A stretch of 64,000 nucleotides of DNA, taken from contig NZ_AKJZ01000051.1 in NCBI RefSeq assembly GCF_000282055.1, positions 1 through 64,000 of the forward strand. Reading direction: 5' to 3'. The notes beneath the pieces are model-generated. The model was not told where the DNA came from. It did not search any database and worked only from the letters and a program-made list of their open reading frames with translations. The stretch comes from Flavobacterium sp. CF136. GTDB taxonomy: Bacteria; Bacteroidota; Bacteroidia; Flavobacteriales; Flavobacteriaceae. Shown one piece after another: positions 34,041 to 43,197 of this stretch. How positions within the stretch are numbered: position 1 is the stretch's first letter; each line of letters begins with the position of its first letter. A program made the position numbers and the translations under genes.

Positions 34041-35468
34041 TTACTTCTTGACCTCATAGACTTTCAGGTTTTTTTCTCCGAACATTTCATATAATTTATC
34101 GATGTCTTTTAATGCATTTTTCGGCAGGTTTTCGGATTTGTTGCCAAAAACATATAATTTGTCGTAAGGCTCAATTACACAGGTCGATTCGTCGATTTCG
34201 CCTTTGTCGTTCTTCACTTTGTTTAGATCAAGACCTAGATATTTCGCCATAAACGGGTACAGCGCCATACGTTTTGAAATGCCAAAATCGTGACCTTCCT
34301 TAGCAAAATGGGCATTTTCTACCAAGTCTTTTTTGCCGTACAAATCATAAGTTCTTTGGATAAAAGGGAATTCCAATTCGGGAACTGCCAGTGTCCAATC
34401 TTTTCCGTCTGAAACAATCAACTGTGGTTTTGGCGCCATCATTGCCGAGATTTCGGCATTATTGGTTCCGTTTCCGCAAAGGTGGATTCCGCGACCGCTT
34501 TCGCACGGACAACCACCCGAAAAATGCGAAGAAACCATCACCACAGGAGCCGAAACCGTGATTCGATCATCCAAAGCGGCCAGAAACATCGTGTGCGAAC
34601 CTCCGCCGGAACCGCCCGTAACGCCAACTCGCGAAACATCGGCATTTTTAATAGTCGCCAAATAATCCAGTAATCGGATTCCGCTCAAGACCTGAACGGT
34701 GGAAGCGATGCTGTTTCGGTGCGTTTGTTCAGGAAACTGAAGCAGGGATTCTCCCCAGGCAAACAGGTCGTAACTTACTACGATTGCACCCATTTTCGCC
34801 ATAATCGCACAACGGTACTGCTCGTCTTTTCTATATCTTCCATCACCGAAATGTCCATCGGGCGTTAAGATAATTGGTGATTTTTTGTTTAACGGATACG
34901 GTTTGTAAATCGAACCCGTAGTGTAAACTCCTGGTAGAATTTCCAATGCGATATTCTCTACGCTGTAATCTTTATAAATTCGTTTTGGGGTTAAGATTGG
35001 TTTTGATTTGGGTGTTGGCGGTGCTTTGTCCAAACCAAAAGACGTGATCATACAAGCTTTTATTTCTTTTTTGCGTTTTTCCCAGTCAGAAACATTGGAA
35101 TATAAAGTTGTCAAATAATCCAGGCGTTCTTTTCCTTTATCGACTGAAACTTTGTGGTTTTCATATTTTCGGATTTGGTATTTTCCGTCCGGCTGTTTGA
35201 AATACGTCAACTCAAAAGGCACTAAAACATTGGCTAAAGAAACTTCTAAATTGCCTTGTTCAATTCTCCAATCTGCATAATCGAGTTCTTTTCCTTTTAA
35301 CAAACCTCTATCATCAATTACGGTGATTTTGAAAATGGTTTCGATATTTTTTATTGTTTCAGTAACCGGTTTTCTGAAATTCGTATCGGATGTGCATTGC
35401 GCGTTTGCAAGCGTCAATCCGAAAATTGAAACCAAAAAAGCAAACAGTATTTTTTTAATTGTAGTCAT
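34041..35468 (-). CDS. Secreted alpha/beta-hydrolase esterase with N-terminal STN-like domain
   Basis: The start at 35468 avoids overlap with the upstream GH78 gene and gives 475 residues with a signal peptide ending TLANA. The next 85 or so residues (TETIKNIETIFKITVIDD, LLKGKELDYADWRIEQGN, then ANVLVPFELTYFKQ) look like an STN (secretin/TonB short N-terminal) domain, an unusual partner for an esterase. The C-terminal part is an alpha/beta-hydrolase of acetyl-xylan-esterase type, with Ser287 (GGSGGGS) and His393 (EGHDFG). A cysteine-rich loop (GGCPCESG, HLCGNG) follows the nucleophile. In RG-II loci similar enzymes remove methyl or acetyl esters; CE19 pectin methylesterase is one possibility. 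Confidence 0.7.
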   Translation of the reverse strand: MTTIKKILFAFLVSIFGLTLANAQCTSDTNFRKPVTETIKNIETIFKITVIDDRGLLKGKELDYADWRIEQGNLEVSLANVLVPFELTYFKQPDGKYQIRKYENHKVSVDKGKERLDYLTTLYSNVSDWEKRKKEIKACMITSFGLDKAPPTPKSKPILTPKRIYKDYSVENIALEILPGVYTTGSIYKPYPLNKKSPIILTPDGHFGDGRYRKDEQYRCAIMAKMGAIVVSYDLFAWGESLLQFPEQTHRNSIASTVQVLSGIRLLDYLATIKNADVSRVGVTGGSGGGSHTMFLAALDDRITVSAPVVMVSSHFSGGCPCESGRGIHLCGNGTNNAEISAMMAPKPQLIVSDGKDWTLAVPELEFPFIQRTYDLYGKKDLVENAHFAKEGHDFGISKRMALYPFMAKYLGLDLNKVKNDKGEIDESTCVIEPYDKLYVFGNKSENLPKNALKDIDKLYEMFGEKNLKVYEVKK

Positions 35469-35476
35469 TTTAAATG

Positions 35477-38221
35477 TTATATTTTGCATTCAATTGTATA
35501 TTTTCCTGAACCTAATTTCAAATCTTTAGTCGGTTTTCCGTTGACTTTTATTTCTGAATTCTTTGCGATTGGCAATTTTATAGTCGCTGAAGTATTCACA
35601 GGAATCTCCACTTTCAGAATTAACTTTCCGTCTATTTTTTCCCAGGCCGAAGCAATATTTCCGTAAATGGATTTGTAAGTTGCTTTTACGAAAGTCATAT
35701 CACCCACAATTTCCGGCTGAATAAAGAAATGTTTGAAACCTGGATTTTGATCGTCGGGAACAATTCCGGCCAGACTTTGGTAAAACCATTCTTCGATTTG
35801 CCCCATCATAAAATGATTCCACGAGTTTCCTTTGCGTGGATCCCATTGCTCAGTTAAAGTCGTCAGACCAAATTTAATCTGAAAACCATAACCCGGTGCA
35901 TCGTAATGATTGTTCATTTTGTACATCGTTTCGTTTTCGCCATTTCGTGCCAATGCCTGAAATAAATAACGGTTTCCAACATCTCCTGTTGTCAATCGGT
36001 CGCCTTTTGCTTTGATGTCGTTCAATAAATTCTGCATCACCGCCTGTTTGTATTGTGGTTCAACGATATCCATAAAAACCGGAACGGCATTGCTGAACTG
36101 ACTGCTGGTTCCGTATTGTTTGGTTTCGGGATTGAAAAACTCTTTGTTGAAAGCATTTTTAATGTCCAAAGTCAGCTTTTCATACTTCGCAATATCTTCT
36201 ATTTTGTTCAATAATTTGGATGCTTTTGCCAACAAACTCGCTCCATAAAAATAATGAGAAGTTGCCGAAAGTGCAATCGGACTGTTTTTGGAATATCCCG
36301 CCGGATGCGTTCCGTAATCGTACCAATCGCCCAATCCGTGCGAGACAATATGATTCGTTGCTTTGGTTCCTAAATAATCAATATACTTTTTCATTACCGG
36401 ATAATATTTCTCGATCAATGATGCATCGCCATAATATTCGTAATACATCCAAGGCAGAATTACACCTGTAACTCCCCATTCCGGTGAATCGGTAAAGTCG
36501 CCTCCGAAAACTACATATTCCGGAACGATGGTCGGAATCAGACCATTATCTCGTTGCGAATCGGAGATGTTTTGCATTGTTGCCGGAATAAAACTTTCAA
36601 GATTGTAATTGAACAATAATCCCGGTCCGTTTAAGTGAATTTCTTCCAGCCAGCCCAATTTTTCACGTTGCGGGCAATCGGTAAAAACACTTTGGAAATT
36701 ACTTTTGATAGCGTTGTTAATCAGCAAATGTGTCTTATTGAAAATGTCATTTGAAGACTCAAAAGTTCCCGCTTCTCCAGCCGAATTGTAAATGAAATTC
36801 GATTTTAAATCAACAAGCGTCGGAAGTTTTTCGTTCTTTGTTTGTTTATAATTGATATTTTCAATCTGAACATACTGATAACCGTAATAACTGAATTTCG
36901 GTTGCCATTCTTCAATGCCTTCTCCTTTTAAAGTATAATCGTAATAATACGGTTTACCCGTTTTTCCCTGACTCACTGTTCCGTCTTCGTTTAGACTTTC
37001 GCCAACCCATACACGAACAGTCTGACCTTTTTTTCCTTTGACTTTTATGGTCATAAATCCCGAAAGATTTTGTCCCATATTGAAGATATAGAAATTAGGT
37101 TTTAGTTCTTTTGCAGTTGCAACATCATATTGTTTATGAACTGTAATTGGTGTTGTAATCTGTGATCTCAAAATACCTTTTGGCGCTTCCTGAACAATTA
37201 CTTTTTTCCAATTATTATCATTGAATCCAGTTTCGTTCCAGCCTTTTTGTTCCAGATTGGCGTTGTAATCTTCTCCTCCAAAAATACTGTTGTAGGTAAT
37301 CGGGCTTTTGCTGTATTTCCAGCTTGCATCTGATTTTACAAGTTCTTCGGAACCGTCTTTGTAAACCACTTTCATTTTGAAAAATAAAGTCGGCGGACCA
37401 AAACTTACGTAAAATTTCGAGTAGCGTTCGGCAAGCGTGTTGTACATTCCGTTTCCTAATAAAACGCCAATTACGTTTTCGCCTTTTTTTAGTTCTTCAG
37501 CAGATAATTCATAGGTATTAAAATTAACGGTTTTGTCGTAATCTGTCCATAAAGGAGCAAACTCACTGTTGCCGATTTTCTTTCCGTTGATGGTCAGTTC
37601 ATAATGTCCCAAACCGGAAATATACACTACGGCTTCCTTGATTTCTTTGTTAACCGAAAAAGGTTTGCGGAGCATAATACTTCTGCGGGACAACGAATCG
37701 GAAGCATTGATTAAAGCGTCTTTTTTCTGTCTGTTGAAAGTGGCTGTATGATAATTTCTGCCTTCCGGTAAATGGCTGTCGGCTTTGGTAATCGCTCCAA
37801 TCCAGATTGGATTTAATTCTGAAGGCGCGATTCTGAAAGATGCTGTTTTACTCCAATTGGAAGCTTTGTCTTTTTGATTCCAGACTTTGACTTTCCAGAA
37901 ATATTTGGATTCGTTTTTTAAAGGAGTTCCGTTGTAAGTGATTTGAAGATTTTTATTGGAAATTACTTTTTCGCTGTTCCAGATATCGCCTTCGTTTTTC
38001 TTCAATTTTTCTTCAGATGAAGCTATCAAAATTTGATAGGCAGATTGTGTAACATTCTGTTCTTTTGAAACCAATTGCCAGCTTAATCTTGGTTGGTTTT
38101 CAATAACAGCCAATGGGTTTTCTGTCATTTCGCATCTTAAATGCACGGCAGAAATTTGTCCATTCGAAATGAACGACATCAGAAGACAAAAGAGGAATAC
38201 TATTTTTTTTAAATTCTTCAT
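35477..38221 (-). CDS. GH78 alpha-L-rhamnosidase (second of two)
   Basis: The 914-residue enzyme has a signal peptide ending FISNGQ near residue 22. It has the same domain order as the GH78 at 25669 and starts the mature part with VHLRCEMTENPLAVIENQPR. In the barrel TDCPQREKLGWLEEIHL carries the acid Glu region and LTEQWDPRKGNSWNH the base Glu region; this QREKLGW variant is typical of another GH78 clade than its paralog. It would release rhamnose from rhamnogalacturonan or RG-II fragments. Its stop codon is 8 bases upstream of the esterase start, so the two genes are tightly linked. Confidence 0.93.
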   Translation of the reverse strand: MKNLKKIVFLFCLLMSFISNGQISAVHLRCEMTENPLAVIENQPRLSWQLVSKEQNVTQSAYQILIASSEEKLKKNEGDIWNSEKVISNKNLQITYNGTPLKNESKYFWKVKVWNQKDKASNWSKTASFRIAPSELNPIWIGAITKADSHLPEGRNYHTATFNRQKKDALINASDSLSRRSIMLRKPFSVNKEIKEAVVYISGLGHYELTINGKKIGNSEFAPLWTDYDKTVNFNTYELSAEELKKGENVIGVLLGNGMYNTLAERYSKFYVSFGPPTLFFKMKVVYKDGSEELVKSDASWKYSKSPITYNSIFGGEDYNANLEQKGWNETGFNDNNWKKVIVQEAPKGILRSQITTPITVHKQYDVATAKELKPNFYIFNMGQNLSGFMTIKVKGKKGQTVRVWVGESLNEDGTVSQGKTGKPYYYDYTLKGEGIEEWQPKFSYYGYQYVQIENINYKQTKNEKLPTLVDLKSNFIYNSAGEAGTFESSNDIFNKTHLLINNAIKSNFQSVFTDCPQREKLGWLEEIHLNGPGLLFNYNLESFIPATMQNISDSQRDNGLIPTIVPEYVVFGGDFTDSPEWGVTGVILPWMYYEYYGDASLIEKYYPVMKKYIDYLGTKATNHIVSHGLGDWYDYGTHPAGYSKNSPIALSATSHYFYGASLLAKASKLLNKIEDIAKYEKLTLDIKNAFNKEFFNPETKQYGTSSQFSNAVPVFMDIVEPQYKQAVMQNLLNDIKAKGDRLTTGDVGNRYLFQALARNGENETMYKMNNHYDAPGYGFQIKFGLTTLTEQWDPRKGNSWNHFMMGQIEEWFYQSLAGIVPDDQNPGFKHFFIQPEIVGDMTFVKATYKSIYGNIASAWEKIDGKLILKVEIPVNTSATIKLPIAKNSEIKVNGKPTKDLKLGSGKYTIECKI

Positions 38222-38234
38222 GTTTTGTTTTTTT

Positions 38235-38265
38235 GCACGCAGATTCAGCAGATTGGGCAGATTTT
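38235..38265. repeat. Family C short repeat
   Basis: GCACGCAGATTCAGCAGATT and GGGCAGATTTT are iterated GCAGATT units in the gap before the GH78 start, one arm only, without the facing arm seen at 28435. Confidence 0.6.
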
Positions 38266-38300
38266 ATTTTTTAATATTTAAATTTTTCAATCTTTAAATC

Positions 38301-40175
38301 TTATAATTTCTTTGTGACCAATGATTGAATATTAAATACCGCTTCCGGAATTAATTTTCCTGTATCCGGTAAATCGGTGAAATCCGGTGTGTCCGGTTCT
38401 GTGTCGGCATTTGGTGTGTAGCGCTGATCGCCTGTGCGGAACATAATGCGTGAAATGCCGTCTACCGGAGCATAGAATATTTTATTGGTTTCTTTGCCGT
38501 CATTCACTTTTACTGTGTACGAACGGGAAGTTACATCCAATTTGACTGTTATCATATAATCTTTTCCTGCTTCATATTTTCCAATTCCGCCGTGACGGGC
38601 TCCGTGTTTTACTTTTATTTCTCCATCCGAATCGAAAACGATGCGAATTGCAGGTAATCCTTGTTTGTTTTGGAATTCCACCTGCAGTAATCCGTGATTA
38701 TTTTGTTCCGCTTTTACCGTAAAAGTGGCTTCCATTTTTTGTGCAAATGGAATCACACGCTCGGCTCGGGAATAATCAAAAAAGTCCTGATCTCTTAAAG
38801 TCAGCCATTTTTTGCCATCTGTTTTCTTTTCGATTTTGGTGGAAGCCCAGGACAAATCATAGGTGTTCCATAATTTTAGTTCTTCGCCGTTGGGCAAATC
38901 ATTAAAAACATCATTGGCGTTTTCTTTGACTTCGCTTGTCACCGGAACTGGTACCGAAGCCACCCAAATGTCTTCTTTGTTCACGCTGTAACTTACCCAC
39001 AGTTTTCCGTCCGGCGGAGTTCCGTCTCCTTCGTTTATTCCGCGAACGTATTGTGGTCCCGCCGATTTGTAATTTCCGCCATAACGCATTGGACTCACTT
39101 CTCCGTGAACCAATAATAAATCTTTATAATTCAGTCCGTCGTCACTAGTGGAAATCGCTAATGGCCAACGGTATTCTGATGGATTATAAACGGTTGCATA
39201 GCGATTATCTGAGGTTTTTTGTCCCCAGATTTTGGCGTTGCTGTTTACAAATCCAGGTGCTCTCAACGGAGTGTATTCCCAGGTTTTGCCATTGTCTTTG
39301 CTTAATGAGGTCAAAGCAAATTTCCATAAACCGACTACGTTTCCGTTTGGCAAATGGTAATAATTGAACGCTTTGTATTGTTTTTTTAACGGAATCAAAG
39401 CGTCATCACGATCGGCTTCTTCGACCCATTGTTGCATCAGTAAAGGTTTTGACATCAGTTCATCGCAGGCTTTGATGAATTTTTTGTCTTTGCTTTTGGT
39501 GTAAAACGGAAAGGTTGTTGGCAACGGGTTTCCGGTTTTGTTGTATCTGATAAAATAAATTGGACCATACGTTCCGTCTTTGTAAATTTCTCTAATTACA
39601 CGACCAATTCCTTTTCCGTCATTGGGGTCGTCTTTTTTGTCTAAGGCAACTCCGTAATAACCGGTTGCCAGTAATCTGTTGTCTGATGAAACATAGAATC
39701 CCATTCGCTGGTGCATAATCGCATCGATGTTTTTGGCTACGCCTTCAACACCTTCTTTTTTAAAGCCGTCGGGAACACGATAAATAGGGAAAAGCACCGC
39801 TGGTTTTGTCCAGGTTACTCCGTCTTTGGAAGTCATCATAAAAGTCTGGCTTGGCGGAATGTGTTCTCCGGACGGATCACTCAAATAATGCAAATAAAAA
39901 GTATTATTCCAATACGCCATCATCGACTGGTGATTGTAGGTCCAGCCAAATCCGTCTGCTTTTTCAGGATGTTCACGGCTGGCACGCATAATCTGCGTGG
40001 CGTGAACACCAACTGCCGGACTTAATTGTCCGTGGTGGTAATCGACATTGGAAAGTGTTTTGCCTGTATATCGTATCGTGTCTTGCTGGGCTTGCGCCGA
40101 ATTGACTGCGACACAGCTCAACAAAATGGTTGTTGCTTTTACGATATTGGTTTTTATGTTTTGAAATGCAATCAT
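38301..40175 (-). CDS. Exported BNR-propeller protein with C-terminal beta-sandwich, putative CAZyme
   Basis: The start at 40175 (MIAFQNIKT) gives 624 residues with a signal peptide ending NSAQA; an upstream ATG at 40214 would add a Cys-rich tail unlike a signal. The first 400 or so residues have propeller-type repeats: SKDGVTWTK, SKDNGKTWEYT and SDDGLNYKD. The C-terminal 180 or so residues, with VEFQNKQGLPAIRIVFDSDG and GKDYMITVKLDVTSRSYTV, look like a laminin-G/concanavalin-like sandwich. It lies between GH43 and GH78 genes. It may hydrolyse or lyse an acidic side-chain sugar, but no catalytic residue can be named with confidence. Confidence 0.65.
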   Translation of the reverse strand: MIAFQNIKTNIVKATTILLSCVAVNSAQAQQDTIRYTGKTLSNVDYHHGQLSPAVGVHATQIMRASREHPEKADGFGWTYNHQSMMAYWNNTFYLHYLSDPSGEHIPPSQTFMMTSKDGVTWTKPAVLFPIYRVPDGFKKEGVEGVAKNIDAIMHQRMGFYVSSDNRLLATGYYGVALDKKDDPNDGKGIGRVIREIYKDGTYGPIYFIRYNKTGNPLPTTFPFYTKSKDKKFIKACDELMSKPLLMQQWVEEADRDDALIPLKKQYKAFNYYHLPNGNVVGLWKFALTSLSKDNGKTWEYTPLRAPGFVNSNAKIWGQKTSDNRYATVYNPSEYRWPLAISTSDDGLNYKDLLLVHGEVSPMRYGGNYKSAGPQYVRGINEGDGTPPDGKLWVSYSVNKEDIWVASVPVPVTSEVKENANDVFNDLPNGEELKLWNTYDLSWASTKIEKKTDGKKWLTLRDQDFFDYSRAERVIPFAQKMEATFTVKAEQNNHGLLQVEFQNKQGLPAIRIVFDSDGEIKVKHGARHGGIGKYEAGKDYMITVKLDVTSRSYTVKVNDGKETNKIFYAPVDGISRIMFRTGDQRYTPNADTEPDTPDFTDLPDTGKLIPEAVFNIQSLVTKKL

Positions 40176-40190
40176 TGCTTTTGTTTTTTT

Positions 40191-40308
40191 GCCACAGATT
40201 TCACAGATTTTCACAGATTTTTTTCTTGAATTTGCTTGTCTATTTTTTCACGCATATTTGGCAGATTGAGCAGATTTTTTAATCCTTTTAATCTTTGAAA
40301 TCTGTGGC
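40191..40308. repeat. Family C inverted repeat with perfect outer stem
   Basis: GCCACAGATTTCA and TGAAATCTGTGGC form a 13-base perfect outer stem. Inside are CACAGATTT and GCAGATT units. It fills most of the gap between GH43 and the propeller gene. Confidence 0.8.
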
Positions 40309-40314
40309 ATTAAT

Positions 40315-41232
40315 TTATTTTTTCTCCATTAATCCTTTTAGAACTTCTTCGGAAATTGTTGTTATTGTTCCGTGTTTGTGTCCTTCGGGAAGCGATATTT
40401 TGGATGACACATCTTCGAATTTTACAAAATCGGATGTGCTTAAGGCTTTGTAATTTTTGGATCCGTAATTGTCATAATACAACAACCAGTTTTTACCGAC
40501 TTTCACGACAGTTGGTCCTTCTGATAAATACTCCGTTAAGGGTTTTGATCTTTTTTCGAATGGTCCTAAAGGCGATTTTCCGAAAGCTACTTCTATATTT
40601 CGCATCGGTCTGGTGTTGTCTTTTAGAACCAAAACATAATCCTTTTTGCCTTTTTTGACAATTACACAATCAATGACGCTGAAACCTGGGTCGTAATATA
40701 ATTTGGTATCCGAAAAGGTTTTGAAATCCTTTGTGGTTACGTAATACATTCGGTGGTTGTTTTTCTCGTCTTCTACTCCTTTTTCGAATCGGAATGGAAT
40801 TGTGGATGCCCAGATAATAATGTATTCTTTTTTGACATCATCGTAAAAAATTTCGGGTGCCCACACGTTTACGACTTCGGGTTCGTGTTTCATTACGGGA
40901 ATGTATTCCTGTTTTGACCAGTGAATTAAATCTTTTGAACTCGCATATCCAAAACCGTTTCCGCCTTTCCAGTCGGTTGTCCAGACCATATGATAGGTTC
41001 CGTCTGCGCCTTTTGTGATGGAAGGGTCACGCATAATTTTGCTGGCTCCGATTTCGGGTTTTAGGAATGATCCTTCCAGGCCTTTCCAGTTGTAACCGTC
41101 TTCGCTGTAGGCTAAGTACAAACCTTCGGTAGCGGGTTCCCTAAAAGAGGTGAAAAGGAAAATTTCCTTTTTTTTCTGGGAATAGCTTAGAGCGAAAAGT
41201 GAAAGCGTTAATATGATGAATATTTTTTTCAT
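40315..41232 (-). CDS. GH43-type glycoside hydrolase
   Basis: The start at 41232 (MKKIFIIL) gives 305 residues with a signal peptide ending ALSYS near residue 18. The five-bladed propeller motifs are present: base Asp69 (MRDPSI), APEIFYDD, pKa-modulating Asp188 (VIDCVIV) and acid Glu238 (SEGPTVV). GH43 enzymes are mostly alpha-L-arabinofuranosidases, beta-xylosidases or exo-beta-galactosidases; the pectin setting favours arabinan or galactan side chains. It is shorter than GH43 enzymes with extra binding modules, suggesting a single domain. It lies between GH28 and the propeller protein. Confidence 0.85.
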   Translation of the reverse strand: MKKIFIILTLSLFALSYSQKKKEIFLFTSFREPATEGLYLAYSEDGYNWKGLEGSFLKPEIGASKIMRDPSITKGADGTYHMVWTTDWKGGNGFGYASSKDLIHWSKQEYIPVMKHEPEVVNVWAPEIFYDDVKKEYIIIWASTIPFRFEKGVEDEKNNHRMYYVTTKDFKTFSDTKLYYDPGFSVIDCVIVKKGKKDYVLVLKDNTRPMRNIEVAFGKSPLGPFEKRSKPLTEYLSEGPTVVKVGKNWLLYYDNYGSKNYKALSTSDFVKFEDVSSKISLPEGHKHGTITTISEEVLKGLMEKK

Positions 41233-41245
41233 TGTTATTGTTTTA

Positions 41246-41278
41246 ATCTTTGTCAAAGTTTTGAACTTTGACAAAGAT
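41246..41278. repeat. Perfect palindrome with CTTTGTCAAAG arms
   Basis: ATCTTTGTCAAAGTT and AACTTTGACAAAGAT form a near-complete hairpin just upstream of the GH43 start. Confidence 0.75.
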
Positions 41279-41322
41279 GTTTAAACACGAATCTTTATAT
41301 ATTTTCCTTTTTGGATGATTTC

Positions 41323-41450
41323 TAAAAAGCAAAATGTTTCTCTTTAGCCCCGATTGCAGTGGAAATCCTTTTTTGCCGGTGTTCGGCACAAAAGATTGTA
41401 ACGGAAAGCGGGACGATGTTTCCTAAAATGCCCAATGTTTCTGCTCCTAA
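41323..41450 (+). repeat. Family B dispersed repeat, copy 2
   Basis: It has the same ordered blocks as the copy at 9977: AAAAAGCAAAATGTT, TAGCCCCGAT, GGAAATCC, a GCCGG/TTCGGC hairpin, AAAGATTGTAACGGAAAGC, GGGACGATGTTT and CTGCTCCT. It fills most of the gap between GH28 and GH43. Confidence 0.85.
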
Positions 41451-41461
41451 AAATAATTACG

Positions 41462-43036
41462 TTATTCAGTAATTGCTTTTTTATCCAGGTCTTTTCCTTT
41501 TTTCACAACTGTGGTCACATTGTTGAACACATTGTTTTTAAGGAAGATATTTTTCGTGTCTTTTCCGTTGGCTTCGATGAAAATATCGGTGGCGTTGAAC
41601 GGAAAATTGTTGTTGATCATAATATTCGAAGCGTTGTCGATTTTGATAACCGGAACGCCTTTTATCGGTGTCGATGAACCTACGTTGTCCAGAATCAGGT
41701 TTTTGGCATCGGTGATTTTGAAAGAAGAACCCACGGTTGCGTTGACTTTTACATCGTGAAATTCTACGTCGGTCGCCGTGTTTATGGTGAAACCTTCCTT
41801 GCCATCCATATTGATGTTGGAGAACGTGATGTTCTGGATTGGCATTTCAACGATTCCGCGAACGAATCCGGCTTTGTTGACGTTTCCGCCGGTAACGTTG
41901 CTGATGTGGATATTTCTGAAAATCGGAGTGCGCTCTGTAACGGGCTCTACGGGATTGTCTTTGTCGTAGAAAAGATCCAAGATAATGGCTTCTTCCTTGA
42001 TGTTTTTCATGACGATATTATCGACGCGAATATCCTCGACTACTCCGCCACGACCACGAGCGGCTTTGATACGGATTCCACGATCTGTCCCGTCGAAAAC
42101 ACAGTTAGAAATGGTGATTTTTTTGATTCCGCCCGACATTTCGCTTCCGATAACGACACCTCCGTGACCACTTAACATGGTGCAGTTGGTGATGGTTACG
42201 TTTTCGGTTGCTTTTCCGTATTTACGACCGTCTGCATCTCTACCCGATTTGATGGTAATACAGTCGTCGCCCACGCTGATGTGGCAGTTTGAAATGTGAA
42301 CGTTGGTGCAGGACGAAGGGTTGATTCCGTCTGTGTTTGGCGAATGTGGATTATTAATCGTGATTCCGGTTACGGTTACGTTGTCGCAAAATTCAGGGTT
42401 TATCGTCCAGAAAGGCGAATTCTTGAAGGTTACGCCTTCGATTAAAATGTTCTTGCAATTGTAGGCCTGGAAAAATGAAGGTCGGAAAAAGTGCTTGTCG
42501 ATCGTTCTTTTATAATATGGCTCATACACAATTCCCTTGTTTTGCTCGGTCCACATTTTTTGGTATTTGGTTTCCGGAATCGGACCTTTGGCGGTTTCTA
42601 TTCGGTAGACTTCATTCCACCACGCTTTTCCTTGTCCGTCGATTACGCCTCTTCCTTTGATGGTGATATTTTCGACATCTTTGGCATAAAATAATGGCGA
42701 GAAAGACTGCATCACGATTCCTTCGTAACGCATTTCTACATACGGAAGATAGTCATCGAAATTCTCTGAAAATTTTAAAAGAGCGCCTGAATCCAAATGG
42801 ATGGTGATGTTACTTTTTAGTTTTAAAGCGCCTGTTAGATATTCTCCGGCTGGGAAAAATATGGTTCCGCCTCCGTTTTTAGATGCTTTTTCGATGGCGC
42901 CCTGAATGGCTTCGGTGCATTTTATTCCTTTGTTGTTCCCGCCTTCGTTGAGGATGTTTAACCAGCCGTCGTTTGCGAAAGCGGTGTTTAATCCTGTTAT
43001 GAAGAAGAGTATTGTTATGATGTTTTTGATTTTCAT
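41462..43036 (-). CDS. GH28 polygalacturonase/exo-polygalacturonase-type enzyme
   Basis: This 524-residue protein has a signal peptide ending NTAFA near residue 21. The beta-helix carries all GH28 catalytic motifs: NTDG (Asp236), GDDCITIKSG (Asp257, Asp258), SGHGGVVIGSE (His291) and RGIRIKAARG (Arg322, Lys324). The family hydrolyses alpha-1,4 galacturonic acid linkages in homogalacturonan, or Rha-GalA linkages in RG-I. SGHGGVVIGSEMSGG is seen in exo-acting Bacteroidetes members. It fits the lyases and methylesterase of the locus, which would expose galacturonan to it. Confidence 0.94.
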   Translation of the reverse strand: MKIKNIITILFFITGLNTAFANDGWLNILNEGGNNKGIKCTEAIQGAIEKASKNGGGTIFFPAGEYLTGALKLKSNITIHLDSGALLKFSENFDDYLPYVEMRYEGIVMQSFSPLFYAKDVENITIKGRGVIDGQGKAWWNEVYRIETAKGPIPETKYQKMWTEQNKGIVYEPYYKRTIDKHFFRPSFFQAYNCKNILIEGVTFKNSPFWTINPEFCDNVTVTGITINNPHSPNTDGINPSSCTNVHISNCHISVGDDCITIKSGRDADGRKYGKATENVTITNCTMLSGHGGVVIGSEMSGGIKKITISNCVFDGTDRGIRIKAARGRGGVVEDIRVDNIVMKNIKEEAIILDLFYDKDNPVEPVTERTPIFRNIHISNVTGGNVNKAGFVRGIVEMPIQNITFSNINMDGKEGFTINTATDVEFHDVKVNATVGSSFKITDAKNLILDNVGSSTPIKGVPVIKIDNASNIMINNNFPFNATDIFIEANGKDTKNIFLKNNVFNNVTTVVKKGKDLDKKAITE

Positions 43037-43090
43037 AGTGTTGCTATTTTTGGCTCTCGCAGATTTTGCGGGATTTTCATTCTCATTTTT

Positions 43091-43187
43091 GTCATCCTGA
43101 CGGAGGAAGGATATCCATTAGTAGCTCCACATGCTGAATAAACTTTGTGTTAGTTTCTTGCGGAGATCCCTCGTTCCTCGGGATGAC
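43091..43187. repeat. Family D inverted repeat (GTCATCCTGA/GGATGAC)
   Basis: GTCATCCTGACGGAGGAAGG faces CCTCGTTCCTCGGGATGAC across about 60 bases. It occupies most of the gap between GH140 and GH28. A related sequence with a longer stem occurs at 47901. Confidence 0.75.
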
Positions 43188-43197
43188 AATATTGTGG

